DNA of 64,000 nucleotides from Salinicola halimionae. GTDB lineage: Bacteria > Pseudomonadota > Gammaproteobacteria > Pseudomonadales > Halomonadaceae. Shown here piece by piece: positions 1 through 9,050 of this stretch. Both the position numbers and the translations under genes were made by a program. The stretch spans positions 308,864-372,863 of the forward strand of contig NZ_PZJQ01000004.1 of NCBI RefSeq assembly GCF_003206065.1, read 5' to 3'. Within the stretch, counting starts at the first letter, position 1, and each line of letters opens with the position of its first letter. Under the pieces are notes generated by a model that saw only the letters and a program-made list of their open reading frames with translations, was not told the DNA's origin and searched no databases.

Positions 1-46
1 CGTTCGTGGCTTCTGCCTTGTGGCTATTTGCTTCGCGGCGCAGGGC

Positions 47-1222
47 CTATTCGTTGGGGCGGCTCAGCGCCAGCACGCGCTTGGCCAGGGCAATCATCTC
101 CGGGTCACCGGTATGCTTGTCGGGCACGTCGGATAGCTTGATGACCGGCAACCAGTGTTGGCCTTCCGGCCTGGCCTCGACCATCTTGACGACCATGTTC
201 ATCGGCTCGACGCCGACATCGTTGGTGAAATTGGTGCCGATGCCGAAGGCCATGCCGATCCGATCCTGGCAGAACGACTGGATCCGCTCGACCTTTTCCG
301 GCGTCAATGCGTCGGAGAAGATGATCGTCTTGCTGCGCGGGTCGATTCCCAGCTTCTCGTAGTGGGCAATAGTCGAGGCGGCGAAGTCGATGGGGTCGGC
401 GCTGTCGTGGCGCACGCCATCGAAGAGCTTGGCAAACTTCTTGTCGAAACTTTCGAAGAAGGCCGGGCTGGTAAACGTATCGGTCAAGGCGATGCCGAGA
501 TCACCGCGGTAGACATCGACCCAGTGCTCCAGTGCCAGGCTATTGGCCATCTTGAAGCCGAAACGTGCGCCGTGGAACATGAACCACTCATGCGCGTGGG
601 TACCGATGGGTTTGACCCCATGGCGCATCGCCAGCAGCACGTTGCTGCTGCCGCTGAACGCCTCGCCACCGTGACGGCGCAGCGCGCCGACCACGCGATC
701 ATGGACGTCGAAGGAGAAGCGGCGGCGAGTACCGAATTCGGCGATCTTCAGTCCCATCCGCTGGTACTGTTCGATCTTGGCACGCGTGCGTGCCTCGACC
801 GTTTCGTCGTCATCGCGATCGACTCTACGCAGGCGGTACCAGAGTTCGCTGATCAACGCCATCAACGGAACTTCCCACAGGATTGTGCGATACCACAGCC
901 CATCGATGGTCACTGAGAGCTCGCTGCCCGTCTGTTCGATGATCACCTCGTCCGGGTCGTAGCGGAAGCCCGCCAGAAAATCGAGATAGGTCGGATCGAG
1001 ATAAGGGCAGGTGGTTTGCAGGTACTGCTTTTCCGCCTCGGTCAGCACAAGGCCGCCCATGGCATCCACTTCACGCCGTAGTGCTTCGCCGAAGCCTACG
1101 GGGAATGCATGCTGGCCCCGGTTGATGAAGGCGTATCGTGCCTGCGCATAGGGAAAGCGCTTGATCACGGCGTTCTGCATCGTGATCTTGTAGAAATCGT
1201 TGTCGAGAAGCGAAGTCAGCAT
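47..1222 (-). CDS. pncB: Nicotinate phosphoribosyltransferase
   Basis: This 391-residue cytoplasmic enzyme should convert nicotinate, PRPP and ATP to nicotinate mononucleotide in the Preiss-Handler branch of NAD salvage. The N-terminus (LLDNDFYKITMQ) is the typical NAPRTase opening. Around residues 190-215 the SGSSNVLLA and GTHAHEWFMFHG segments match the family's catalytic histidine region, and GVRHDSADP with the later KTIIFSDAL matches the phosphate-binding half of the barrel. The length fits the family (about 400). A GAAGAG-like ribosome site precedes the ATG. The gene runs leftward and its 3' end lies 46 bases from the window edge. Assignment is confident. Confidence 0.95.
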   Translation of the reverse strand: MLTSLLDNDFYKITMQNAVIKRFPYAQARYAFINRGQHAFPVGFGEALRREVDAMGGLVLTEAEKQYLQTTCPYLDPTYLDFLAGFRYDPDEVIIEQTGSELSVTIDGLWYRTILWEVPLMALISELWYRLRRVDRDDDETVEARTRAKIEQYQRMGLKIAEFGTRRRFSFDVHDRVVGALRRHGGEAFSGSSNVLLAMRHGVKPIGTHAHEWFMFHGARFGFKMANSLALEHWVDVYRGDLGIALTDTFTSPAFFESFDKKFAKLFDGVRHDSADPIDFAASTIAHYEKLGIDPRSKTIIFSDALTPEKVERIQSFCQDRIGMAFGIGTNFTNDVGVEPMNMVVKMVEARPEGQHWLPVIKLSDVPDKHTGDPEMIALAKRVLALSRPNE

Positions 1223-1275
1223 GAAAACTCTTCATCAGCGTGAGCAAAGTTCGCGGTCGTTGACTCCCGCGAGCG

Positions 1276-1330
1276 ATCGTCCATGGGTGCGGTTTTCGTC
1301 CGTCGGTACGGTTTTCGTCCATCGGTACGC
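1276..1330. repeat. Three tandem copies of a 19-base repeat
   Basis: Between pncB and the DUF4190 gene a 19-base unit resembling TTCGTCCRTCGGTACGGTT occurs three times head to tail. The second and third copies are nearly identical and the first is diverged. The array ends at the DUF4190 stop codon. No function can be assigned; slippage-generated repeat or part of a 3' transcript structure are both possible. Confidence 0.6.
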
Positions 1331-1629
1331 TAAAGGAAGGCCATGACACCAAACATTGTCGCGACGAAACCACCGAACAATAAAAGACCGGCCAGCGAGA
1401 GCAAGATCAGCAGATAGCCTAATATCAGACCGGCGAGCGCCCAGCTATCGCCCGACTCCTGCTTCTGGCGAATCTGCCGCCGAGCCAGATGGCCACAGAC
1501 AATGCCGCCCAATGCCGCCGGTGGTACGAAAGTACCCAGCACGCTGAGCGCGAAGGCGGCCAGCGCCATGATATTGGTAGGCCCCGACGACGGGGTGGGT
1601 TGGCCGGGAGGAGAAGAGGCGAATGTCAT
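1330..1629 (-). CDS. DUF4190 family small membrane protein
   Basis: A 99-residue protein starting at MTFASSPPGQ. A proline/serine-rich N-terminal 20 residues leads into two hydrophobic segments (about residues 20-45 and 65-95) separated by the basic stretch HLARRQIRQK. This two-helix pattern with a GGIVCGHLA-type loop is the DUF4190 signature. The open frame extends upstream to 1728, but the residues there are not hydrophobic or family-like, so the internal ATG at 1629 is preferred. Function is unknown. It lies upstream of pncB on the same strand, separated by the tandem repeat. Confidence 0.7.
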   Translation of the reverse strand: MTFASSPPGQPTPSSGPTNIMALAAFALSVLGTFVPPAALGGIVCGHLARRQIRQKQESGDSWALAGLILGYLLILLSLAGLLLFGGFVATMFGVMAFL

Positions 1630-1783
1630 CGTGCTGGGCGTCTCTCGATCATGAGCTAGTGGCAGAGTATCGCACTCTTGCCCGTGGCTCTCGAAGTTTT
1701 CAGCCCAGGATGTTATCCACATTCGCATTCATCTGGCCTGACGGCCCCGGGCCTGGATGGACCGCGTAAAACAGGAGAAGAAC

Positions 1784-2956
1784 ATGGCGTTGCGGGTCGA
1801 GAATATCGGTAGTCTCGCGAATACGAACGCGGCGCTTTGGAATGGCGCCGTCGGTGATTGCTATCCTTTTCTGCGTTATGAGTTTCTGGCGGCTTTGGAA
1901 GCATGTGGTTGCGCTGACGTGGCCACCGGCTGGGAGCCGGATCATCTAGTGGTTTTCGACGATGAGCGAGCCGTGGCAGTCTTGCCTCGCTACGCCAAAT
2001 ATCACTCTCGCGGCGAGTATGTATTCGACTGGGCCTGGGCCGATGCCTGGGAACGCGCCGGCGGCGATTACTACCCTAAATCGTTGTCGGCCATTCCGTT
2101 CACGCCAGCAATGGGGCCGCGACTGGCGGTAGCTGACGACGTCGATCGGCGTGCGGTCATCGCAGCGCTGGCGGCGGTGATTCGTGATTCCGGTCTACAA
2201 AGCTGGCATCTACTGTTCGCCGATAGCGACGAGGTGGACGACTGGCAGGCTGCGTTCGATGCGCCACTGATGGAGCGCAGCGCGGTCCAGTTCGCCTGGC
2301 AGGATGAACAGTTTGGCGACTTCGACGGATTTCTGGCGCGAATGAGTTCACGCAAGCGCAAGGAGATCCGACGGGAGCGTCGCAAGCTCGCCGAGCAGGG
2401 CTTCGTGTTCGACCGACTCACCGGTTCGCAGATCGATGATGACGCTCTGGCGCAGTTCTACCGCTGCTACTGCATGACCTACCTGGAGCGCGGGCAGCGA
2501 CCTTACCTCAGCCTCGAATTCTTCATGCGCCTGCGCGACGGGATGGCTGATGCCCTGATGCTGGTTCGTGCCAGCGTCGGCGAGCGAGCGGTGGCTGCGG
2601 CCCTGTGTTTTGAAGGGCGAGGTCTCGAGGGGCGGGGGGCCGAAGGAGGAGGGACGCTCTATGGCCGCTATTGGGGCAGCGAGGTCGAGGCCGACTTTCT
2701 GCATTTCGAGACCTGTTACTATCAAGGCATCGAACACTGCCTCGAGCGTGGGCTGACTCGGTTCGACCCCGGCACTCAGGGAGAACACAAGCTGACGCGG
2801 GGTTTCGCGCCGGTCATCAGCCGTTCGCTGCACTATCTCGACCATCCGGGGTTTCGTGACGCCGTCGAGGAATTTTGTCATGAAGAGCGGCGTCACGTGC
2901 AGGCCTATTTCGAAGAGTGCCGCCTGCGCTTGCCGTTCAAGACGTGTGCCGTTTGA
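1784..2956 (+). CDS. FemAB/GNAT-like protein (COG3146, DUF482)
   Basis: A 390-residue soluble protein of the GNAT-fold family annotated as peptidoglycan biosynthesis/recognition protein. Family hallmarks are the basic motif SSRKRKEIRRERRKL (about residues 190-205) and the C-terminal FDPGTQGEHKLTRGF motif; TPAMGPR near residue 110 is also typical. AGGAG at 1773-1777 lies six bases before ATG 1784, so this start is preferred over the in-frame ATG at 1757. The biochemical role of this family is not established. An insertion rich in Gly/Glu (around residues 275-290, LEGRGAEGGG) looks like a lineage-specific loop. Confidence 0.8.
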   Translation: MALRVENIGSLANTNAALWNGAVGDCYPFLRYEFLAALEACGCADVATGWEPDHLVVFDDERAVAVLPRYAKYHSRGEYVFDWAWADAWERAGGDYYPKSLSAIPFTPAMGPRLAVADDVDRRAVIAALAAVIRDSGLQSWHLLFADSDEVDDWQAAFDAPLMERSAVQFAWQDEQFGDFDGFLARMSSRKRKEIRRERRKLAEQGFVFDRLTGSQIDDDALAQFYRCYCMTYLERGQRPYLSLEFFMRLRDGMADALMLVRASVGERAVAAALCFEGRGLEGRGAEGGGTLYGRYWGSEVEADFLHFETCYYQGIEHCLERGLTRFDPGTQGEHKLTRGFAPVISRSLHYLDHPGFRDAVEEFCHEERRHVQAYFEECRLRLPFKTCAV

Positions 2957-3050
2957 GCGAACAGCGTGTGCTGTGTGAGCCGACAGAACGCCGTTAGCAG
3001 GATCGACCGCCAATGCCTTGATGTAACGGGGATACGAGGATACGAGGGAG

Positions 3051-4967
3051 ATGGATTTTCTCAATGAAGCGGCTGTGCTGTTGGGCGCAGCCATCATCGC
3101 AGTACCGCTGTTTCAACGCCTTGGCCTGGGATCGATCCTGGGTTATCTGTGCATTGGTTTGCTGGCGGGACCTTCGGTCAGTGGCTTCGTTTCCGAACCG
3201 GAATCCGTCCTGCACTTCTCCGAATTCGGCGTGGTCATGCTGCTGTTCATCATCGGCCTGGAGCTGGAGCCGCGCCGATTGTGGTCGATGCGCAAACGTC
3301 TGCTGGGGCTGGGAAGCTTGCAGATGGCGGGCTGTGCGGCGCTGCTGATGCCGGTCGGATTGCTGCTCGATCTGTCGCCCAGTATCGCCATCTTTCTGGG
3401 GCTGACGCTGGCGCTGTCGTCGACGGCCTTCGCGTTACAGGTGCTCAACGAGCGACGCCAGTTGGCAACGCCGCACGGTCAGAGCGCCTTCGCCATGCTG
3501 CTGTTTCAGGATCTGGCAGTGATACCGCTGCTGGCACTGTTGCCGTTTCTGGCCGGACGCGCCGATGCGGCGCCGGACGACGGCTGGGTCATCGCACGAA
3601 GCATCGGTGTGGTCATCGCCGCCATCGCGTTCGGTCGTCTGGTCTTTCCCCGAGTGCTGGCGCTGATCGCGCGCAGCGACGTGCATGAAATCTTCACCGC
3701 TGCGGCGCTGTTCCTGGTACTGGCGATGGCACTCGTCATGCAGTGGGCCGGTCTGTCGATGGCGCTGGGTGCCTTCCTGGGCGGCGTCATGCTGGCGGAT
3801 ACGCCATATCGTCATGAGCTCGAGGCCAACATCGAGCCGTTCAAGGGGCTGCTGCTGGGGCTGTTCTTCGTGGCGGTAGGGATGTCGGTCAATCTGTCTC
3901 TGGTGCTGGATAATATCTTGCTCGTACTGGGGTTGGCCGTGGCGATGACATTGGCCAAGACCGTGGTGCTGGCAGCCATCGGTCTATTGGTACGGCTGCC
4001 ACGGACCGAAATTCCAAGGCTGGCGACGATCATTTCTCAGGGTGGAGAGTTCGACTTCGTGCTGTTGACCGCGGCGGTGGCCGCCGGTGTCATCGACCAG
4101 CGCATCGCCAGTCTGTGTATCGCTGCGGTCACCCTGAGCATGGCGGCCACCCCATTTCTGTATCAGCTGGGGGAAAAACTCGGCGACCGACTCAAGGAGA
4201 GTCGCCCCTATGAAACCGACTTCGGCGACGATACCCCGCCGGTGATCATCGCGGGGCTGGGCCGCTTCGGACAGATGGTCGGCCGTATGCTGAAGATGCA
4301 GGGCATCAACTTCACCGCGCTGGACCCCAATATCACTCAGGTCGAGTTCATCCGGCGCTTCGGTTCGCGCATCTTCTACGCCGATGCGACCCGGCTGGAT
4401 CTGCTGCGTGCGGCAGGTATCGACAAGGCGAAACTGCTCGTCATCGCGGTGGATAGCGAAAGCGCCGCACTCACCATCGCGCGGCTGGCGAAGACCCATT
4501 TTCCCCATCTCAGCGTTTACGCTCGAGCGCGCAATCGGCATCACGCCTGGCAGTTGATGGAAATCGGCATCGACAGCGTGGTCCGCGAGACCTTCGCTTC
4601 GAGCATGGAAATGAGTGTCGAGGTCCTCAAGGGGCTGGGTTATCCCAGTTCCAATGCCATCAATGCGGTGCGCACGTTCCGCGATTTCGACAATCAGCTA
4701 CTCAAGGATACCTACGCTCATCGCAATGATTCCGAACGGTTGATGGCGACCGAGCAGGCAGCGATGGCCGAACTGCAATCGCTGTTCCAGCAGGCGCTCA
4801 ATAGAGGGCGTGCCAACGATAGACGTGACCCGGAAGGCCCGCTCGACAGCCGCAGTGCCAACGATAGCGATGGCGCCAGTGAGGATGCCGGCGGCGCTGA
4901 TGGTAGCGGCGAGAACGAGGAGAGATCCCATGGCCCAGACTCTGGAACGACGACTCGCGGCGTTTGA
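3051..4967 (+). CDS. CPA2-family cation:proton antiporter (KefB/KefC-like)
   Basis: A 638-residue inner-membrane protein. Residues 1-385 form about 12-13 membrane helices of the Na+/H+ exchanger fold. A TrkA-N Rossmann domain follows from about residue 395, opening with the nucleotide-binding IIAGLGRFGQM motif. The last 60 residues are a charged, low-complexity tail. The architecture matches glutathione-gated KefB/KefC potassium efflux proteins and related antiporters; the transported ion cannot be read from sequence. The start has GGGAG directly before it and AGGA at 3037-3040. The kinase gene downstream overlaps its 3' end by 38 bases, so the two are probably cotranscribed. Confidence 0.88.
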   Translation: MDFLNEAAVLLGAAIIAVPLFQRLGLGSILGYLCIGLLAGPSVSGFVSEPESVLHFSEFGVVMLLFIIGLELEPRRLWSMRKRLLGLGSLQMAGCAALLMPVGLLLDLSPSIAIFLGLTLALSSTAFALQVLNERRQLATPHGQSAFAMLLFQDLAVIPLLALLPFLAGRADAAPDDGWVIARSIGVVIAAIAFGRLVFPRVLALIARSDVHEIFTAAALFLVLAMALVMQWAGLSMALGAFLGGVMLADTPYRHELEANIEPFKGLLLGLFFVAVGMSVNLSLVLDNILLVLGLAVAMTLAKTVVLAAIGLLVRLPRTEIPRLATIISQGGEFDFVLLTAAVAAGVIDQRIASLCIAAVTLSMAATPFLYQLGEKLGDRLKESRPYETDFGDDTPPVIIAGLGRFGQMVGRMLKMQGINFTALDPNITQVEFIRRFGSRIFYADATRLDLLRAAGIDKAKLLVIAVDSESAALTIARLAKTHFPHLSVYARARNRHHAWQLMEIGIDSVVRETFASSMEMSVEVLKGLGYPSSNAINAVRTFRDFDNQLLKDTYAHRNDSERLMATEQAAMAELQSLFQQALNRGRANDRRDPEGPLDSRSANDSDGASEDAGGADGSGENEERSHGPDSGTTTRGV

Positions 4968-5772
4968 TGTGCCAGTAGAAGGAGGTCTGACGCCGCTCTC
5001 CGGCGGTGACAGCGGCGCCGGGCTGTGGCGGGTCGAGGGCGAGACGCCGCATATCGTCAAGCGGGATTCGCCAGAGCGCGTAGCCGGTGAAGCGGACGGC
5101 TTGCGGGCGCTGCAGTCGGCCTGTCGTCTGCTCATCGTGCCCGCGGTGCTGGCGCAGGATGATGACCTGCTGGTCATGCAGGCGCTGGACGACACGGGGA
5201 AGCGCGATGGCGCCGCGCTGGGTGAAGGGCTACGTCAGATGCACCAGGATTCCCGGGATGCCGAGGCGGGCCATGGCTGGCCACGGGACAACGCCTGCGG
5301 GCTGACGCCCCAGCCCAATGCGCCGCTGCAGGATGGCCGGGCTTTCCAGCGCGAACGCAGGCTGTTGCCATTGGTGACGCTCTGTCGCGAACAGGGGGCA
5401 CTGGACGCCCAGCTGGCTGCGCGTATCGAGCGCCTTGCCGAATCGCTGGAAGATTGGTTGCCCGATACGCCGCCCTGTCTGGTCCACGGTGATCTGTGGT
5501 CGGGCAATGTGCTGTTCACGCCCACTGGGCCGGCGATCATCGACCCGGCGGTCTATCGCCACTATCCGGAGGTGGATGTCGCCATGTTGACCCTGTTCGG
5601 CGGGCCGGGAGAGGCCTTTTTCGAGGCCTACTGGGATGGCGATCGCCCCGTGGACTGGGAACGTCGCGAGGCGCTGTTCCAGCTCTATCCGCTACTCAAT
5701 CATCTGTATTTGTTTGGACGGGGTTATCTCGGCGGCGTGACACGAGCGATGGATCGGGTTCTGGTCGGATAA
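4930..5772 (+). CDS. Fructosamine/ketosamine-3-kinase family protein
   Basis: A 280-residue cytoplasmic kinase-fold protein. The brenner-type motif HGDLWSGN (about residues 185-192) and the following AIIDPAVYRHYPEVD metal-binding motif are diagnostic of the fructosamine kinase family, which phosphorylates ketoamines on glycated amines or proteins for deglycation. AGGAGAG at 4918-4924 fixes ATG 4930, which overlaps the antiporter gene by 38 bases; an upstream ATG at 4810 in the same frame has only low-complexity sequence. The true bacterial substrate (glycated protein or small molecule) is unknown. Confidence 0.85.
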   Translation: MAQTLERRLAAFDVPVEGGLTPLSGGDSGAGLWRVEGETPHIVKRDSPERVAGEADGLRALQSACRLLIVPAVLAQDDDLLVMQALDDTGKRDGAALGEGLRQMHQDSRDAEAGHGWPRDNACGLTPQPNAPLQDGRAFQRERRLLPLVTLCREQGALDAQLAARIERLAESLEDWLPDTPPCLVHGDLWSGNVLFTPTGPAIIDPAVYRHYPEVDVAMLTLFGGPGEAFFEAYWDGDRPVDWERREALFQLYPLLNHLYLFGRGYLGGVTRAMDRVLVG

Positions 5773-5829
5773 TGGTGCTCGCCGCGGATGGGTTTTCATC
5801 ATTGCCGATCACTGGCCATCATCTCCGTA

Positions 5830-6783
5830 TTACCGCTGGGGAGCGCGAATATCGGAGGGCGCAACAGGCTCTCCCATGACATCATGGCCTCGGGTGTTGA
5901 TATGCAGCGCGTAGAGCGATGTCGTGGCGCAGATATACAGCCGGTTACGACTAATGCCGCCGAAGCAGACGTTGGCCACGGTCTCCGGGACCGCGATGCG
6001 TCCGAGCCGGGTGCCATCCGGGGCGTAGCAGTGCACGCCATCGCCGGCACTCGTCCACAGATTGCCATCGACGTCGAGACGAAAACCGTCGAAGAGGCCG
6101 CTCGTCGATACGGCAAAAACCTCGCCGCCGGAGAGACGATAATCCGGTTCCACCCGGAATCGACGAATATGATGAGGCCCAGCATCGCGATGGGTGGCGC
6201 CGGTATCCGAGATATAGAGCCACGCATCGTCGGGCGAGAACGCCAGGCCATTGGGCTTTTCGAAATCGTCTGCGACGCGGATCAGTCGATGCTCGGGGGT
6301 GAGGCAGTAGACGTGGCAACCCATTTCGGCATTGCGCAGTCCCCCTTCGTAGTCGCTGTCGATGCCGTAGCTCGGGTCGGTGAACCAGATCGAGCCATCC
6401 GACTTGACGGTGACGTCATTGGGCGAATTTAGCCGGTGACCCTCGAATCGATCGGCTAGCGTGGTGATGCGTCCGTTGTGTTCGGTGCGAGTGACGCTAC
6501 GAGAACCGTGTTCACAGGTAATGAGACGGCCTTGCCGGTCTCGTGCCTGGCCGTTGCCGAAAGCGGCAGGTTGACGAAAAATCGCGACATGGCCATCGCA
6601 CTCGTCGTAACGCAGCGTTCGATCATTGGGGATGTCGGACCACAGCAGGTAACGCCCGGCGGCGTCGTAGACTGGCCCTTCGCACCAGCGTCCTTCACTC
6701 CAGAGACGCTCGAGCTGCGTGTTGGGAAGTATCAGCGACGTAAAACGAATATCCTCGACGATATACCAATCGGGGTAATGCAT
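5830..6783 (-). CDS. SMP-30/gluconolactonase-like hydrolase
   Basis: A 317-residue six-bladed beta-propeller lactonase. Visible metal-site motifs are RWCEGPVYD near residue 33 (Glu ligand), LNSPNDV near residue 120 and the ISDTG strand near residue 195, as in SMP-30/luciferase-like gluconolactonases that open sugar lactones. No signal peptide is evident. A GAGGGTGG ribosome site sits just ahead of the ATG. It is convergent with the fructosamine kinase gene and lies downstream of the acrR-like gene on the same strand. The natural lactone is not predictable. Confidence 0.85.
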   Translation of the reverse strand: MHYPDWYIVEDIRFTSLILPNTQLERLWSEGRWCEGPVYDAAGRYLLWSDIPNDRTLRYDECDGHVAIFRQPAAFGNGQARDRQGRLITCEHGSRSVTRTEHNGRITTLADRFEGHRLNSPNDVTVKSDGSIWFTDPSYGIDSDYEGGLRNAEMGCHVYCLTPEHRLIRVADDFEKPNGLAFSPDDAWLYISDTGATHRDAGPHHIRRFRVEPDYRLSGGEVFAVSTSGLFDGFRLDVDGNLWTSAGDGVHCYAPDGTRLGRIAVPETVANVCFGGISRNRLYICATTSLYALHINTRGHDVMGEPVAPSDIRAPQR

Positions 6784-6886
6784 GCAGCCACCCTCAGAAT
6801 GTAAGACCGACCAGAATGTGGGGTCGACCGGAAATTAGGATCGACACAGTCTTGTCGTTGTGGGGATAGCTGTCATTGCGACGAAA

Positions 6887-6918
6887 GTGTTATCGGCGAA
6901 TAAGGTTGCCGATAACAC
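6887..6918 (-). terminator. Hairpin downstream of the acrR-like gene
   Basis: GTGTTATCGGC and its exact complement GCCGATAACAC are separated by ten bases. Read on the minus strand the hairpin lies about 40 bases past the regulator stop codon and is followed by TTTC. It is a plausible intrinsic terminator separating the regulator from the gluconolactonase-like gene, although the T-tract is short. An operator for the lactonase gene is an alternative. Confidence 0.5.
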
Positions 6919-6958
6919 CGGGCACGGAATATCGCGAGGACCATGCCCAGTGTTGGTT

Positions 6959-7594
6959 TTAACCCGGACGGGGATCGCACGGCATCAGTCTGATGCGTTC
7001 GAAGAGGGTATCGAGCATGCGTGGGCCGATTTCACCGATATCGTAGCGCTCTGGATCCCTCAGCCAGTCGTGCATGAGGCCCAGAAACATCGACATCAAC
7101 ATGCGGCAGGCGATTTCCGGCTCGATGCTTGCGGCCAGGGTGCCGGTGTCGCGCGCATCTTCGAAGCGCTCGAGCATCGTCTCGTAGCAATCGCAGGCCA
7201 ACTGATCCTGCAGGGCAAGTATATCGACGTCGCTGGCGGATTCACTGCAGTGCAGCAAGATGGTATGCACGCGACGAGAGCGTGGACCTTGTAGTCGTTC
7301 GAGAGCGTGAAGCGTAGCGAGCCGCAGGCTTTCCAGCGGTGCGTTGGGCTGGTCGGGATCCTCGACATCATCCAGCAATTGCCGCAGTGGCATCTTGACG
7401 CGGTCGAGCATGGCGTGAAACAGGTCGGACTTGTTCTTGAAATGCCAGTAGACCGCGCCTCGAGTCATGCCGGCTTGGCGTGCTATCTGCTCGAGCGAGG
7501 TGCGTGACACGCCACGCTCGAGAAAAATGACCTCGGCAGCGTCCAGTAACGCTTCGCGGGTTGCCTCGGCTTCGGCCTTGGTGCGTTTGGGCAT
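6959..7594 (-). CDS. acrR: TetR-family repressor of the adjacent RND pump (AcrR/TtgR-like)
   Basis: A 211-residue regulator. Residues 5-65 hold the TetR helix-turn-helix (EQIARQAGMTRGAVYWHFK), followed by an all-helical ligand-binding domain. It is divergent from an acrAB-like pair and an AcrR/TtgR-type palindrome lies between them, so local repression of the pump and of itself is the natural reading. The open frame continues upstream to 7951 but that part is non-homologous and crosses the palindrome; MPKRTKAEAE at 7594 is the family-like start. Confidence 0.88.
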   Translation of the reverse strand: MPKRTKAEAEATREALLDAAEVIFLERGVSRTSLEQIARQAGMTRGAVYWHFKNKSDLFHAMLDRVKMPLRQLLDDVEDPDQPNAPLESLRLATLHALERLQGPRSRRVHTILLHCSESASDVDILALQDQLACDCYETMLERFEDARDTGTLAASIEPEIACRMLMSMFLGLMHDWLRDPERYDIGEIGPRMLDTLFERIRLMPCDPRPG

Positions 7595-7697
7595 GATGGT
7601 GTCGTCGACAGGTGAGTGGGTGCGTGACGTCAGACCGGCATTTGTTATGTTGTGGTTAAAACCGCCGTAACAAGAGCATAACCAATTTTTCTGCAAG

Positions 7698-7724
7698 TTT
7701 ACATTCATGTATGTATGCCTGTAA
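7698..7724. promoter_or_regulatory. Putative AcrR/TtgR-type operator
   Basis: The intergenic region between the TetR gene and acrA contains an imperfect palindrome built from TTTACATTCATG and TGTATGCCTGTAA. It closely resembles known AcrR and TtgR operators, which carry ATGAATGTA half-sites (from memory, not searched). It lies 46 bases upstream of the acrA start and 104 bases upstream of the regulator start, a sensible position for repressing both promoters. Confidence 0.6.
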
Positions 7725-7769
7725 GCTCGCGGGATTAACTTAGGTAGAATCCTTCCAGGATGGAGACTC

Positions 7770-9050
7770 ATGCGCCCTAATTTCATGAATTGCACCCTTG
7801 GCTTCGGTGGGGCGTTGTTGCTGTCGTTGGCATTGGCCGGCTGTGGCGGCGACGACTCGAAAAGTGCTCGGCAAGGTGAGGGGCAACAGCAGAAGCCGCC
7901 GACAAAGGCGGAAGTGATCGAAGTCGAGGCGCACGATGTCTCGCTTTCCAAGGAGTATCCCGCTCAGGTCCGCAGCAATCGTGAGGTCACCGTGATGGGG
8001 CGCGTCGAGGGTATCCTCGAATCGCGCCACTACCGTGAGGGCGGGATGGTCGAGAAAGGCGATAAGCTCTTCACCATCGAGCAAGCGCCTTATGAAGCGA
8101 CCGTCAAGCAACGTCAAGCCGACGTGCAGAGCGCGCAGGCAGAGGTCTATCGTGCCCAGCGTGATTCCACCCGCTATGAAAAGCTGTACAAGCAGAATTC
8201 CATTAGCCAGCAGCAGCGGGATCAGGCCCAGGCCGATCTTCGCACGGCGCAGGCGACCCAGGCTCAAGCCCAGGCGTCGCTGGACAGCGCCAAGATCGAT
8301 CTTAGTTATACCGAGGTCAACGCGCCGGTCAGCGGCATGATCAGCCTGAGTCAGGTCAACGTCGGTAACCTGGTGCAACCGCCTCAGGAACTGGCGACGA
8401 TCACGCCACTGAATCCGATCGAGGTGCGCTTCTCGTTGCCTGCCGATGACGCCTTTTCGCTGCGTCAGCAGCGTCAGCAGGAAGATTCCGGTCAGGCCAA
8501 CGTAGTCACGCTGACCGCCCCGGGCACGGAAAGTGCCTCACACGACGCGCTTCAATTGCGTGGCAAGCTGGACTTCCTTGGCTCCCGGGTCGATGAATCC
8601 ACCAGCACCGTGCAGGCCGAGGCCGTGTTCCAGAATGACGACCAAGTCTTCCTGCCGGGACAGTTCGTCAGGGTCTCGCTACCCAACGTGATGCGTTACG
8701 ACGTCTATGCCGTGCCGGCCATTGCCGTGACTGAGGGGCTCAAGGGACCGCAGGTCTACATCGTCAACAGTGAAGGCAAGGCGGAATCACGCTTCGTGTC
8801 GTTGGGTGAAATCGCCGGTGACTGGCAGATCATCACCGATGGGCTGAAGCCCGGCGACCGTGTCGTGGTATCGGGGATCGGCAGCCTCTCGGCCGGCGAT
8901 GAGATCGATGCACAACCGTTCAGCGGCAAGGTGGCGGAGCCGCAGAACAACGCGGGAGAGAACCCTTCTCAGGAGCCAGACGCGCAAGGTGGTGAGGGTG
9001 TCGAAGGCGCTCATCGTGATGCGCAAGACGGACAGAACGGAGCCAACTGA
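7770..9050 (+). CDS. acrA: RND efflux periplasmic adaptor lipoprotein (AcrA/MexA family)
   Basis: A 426-residue membrane-fusion protein. The N-terminus is a lipoprotein signal ending in LAGC (Cys25), predicting lipid anchoring in the inner membrane and a periplasmic body. The order is beta-barrel/lipoyl strands (VTVMGRVEGILE), a long alpha-helical hairpin rich in Gln/Ala (about residues 105-180), lipoyl return (YTEVNAPVSGMIS), then the beta-barrel and membrane-proximal domains. The C-terminal 40 residues are acidic and Asn/Gln-rich. GGAG precedes the start. Its TGA overlaps the acrB start by one base, so the pair is translationally coupled. Confidence 0.93.
   Translation: MRPNFMNCTLGFGGALLLSLALAGCGGDDSKSARQGEGQQQKPPTKAEVIEVEAHDVSLSKEYPAQVRSNREVTVMGRVEGILESRHYREGGMVEKGDKLFTIEQAPYEATVKQRQADVQSAQAEVYRAQRDSTRYEKLYKQNSISQQQRDQAQADLRTAQATQAQAQASLDSAKIDLSYTEVNAPVSGMISLSQVNVGNLVQPPQELATITPLNPIEVRFSLPADDAFSLRQQRQQEDSGQANVVTLTAPGTESASHDALQLRGKLDFLGSRVDESTSTVQAEAVFQNDDQVFLPGQFVRVSLPNVMRYDVYAVPAIAVTEGLKGPQVYIVNSEGKAESRFVSLGEIAGDWQIITDGLKPGDRVVVSGIGSLSAGDEIDAQPFSGKVAEPQNNAGENPSQEPDAQGGEGVEGAHRDAQDGQNGAN

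Noticed and set aside
155-916. 253-codon rightward open frame opposite pncB
   Set aside because: It is antisense to a confidently identified nicotinate phosphoribosyltransferase and has no recognisable domain. Long shadow frames are common in GC-rich genes.
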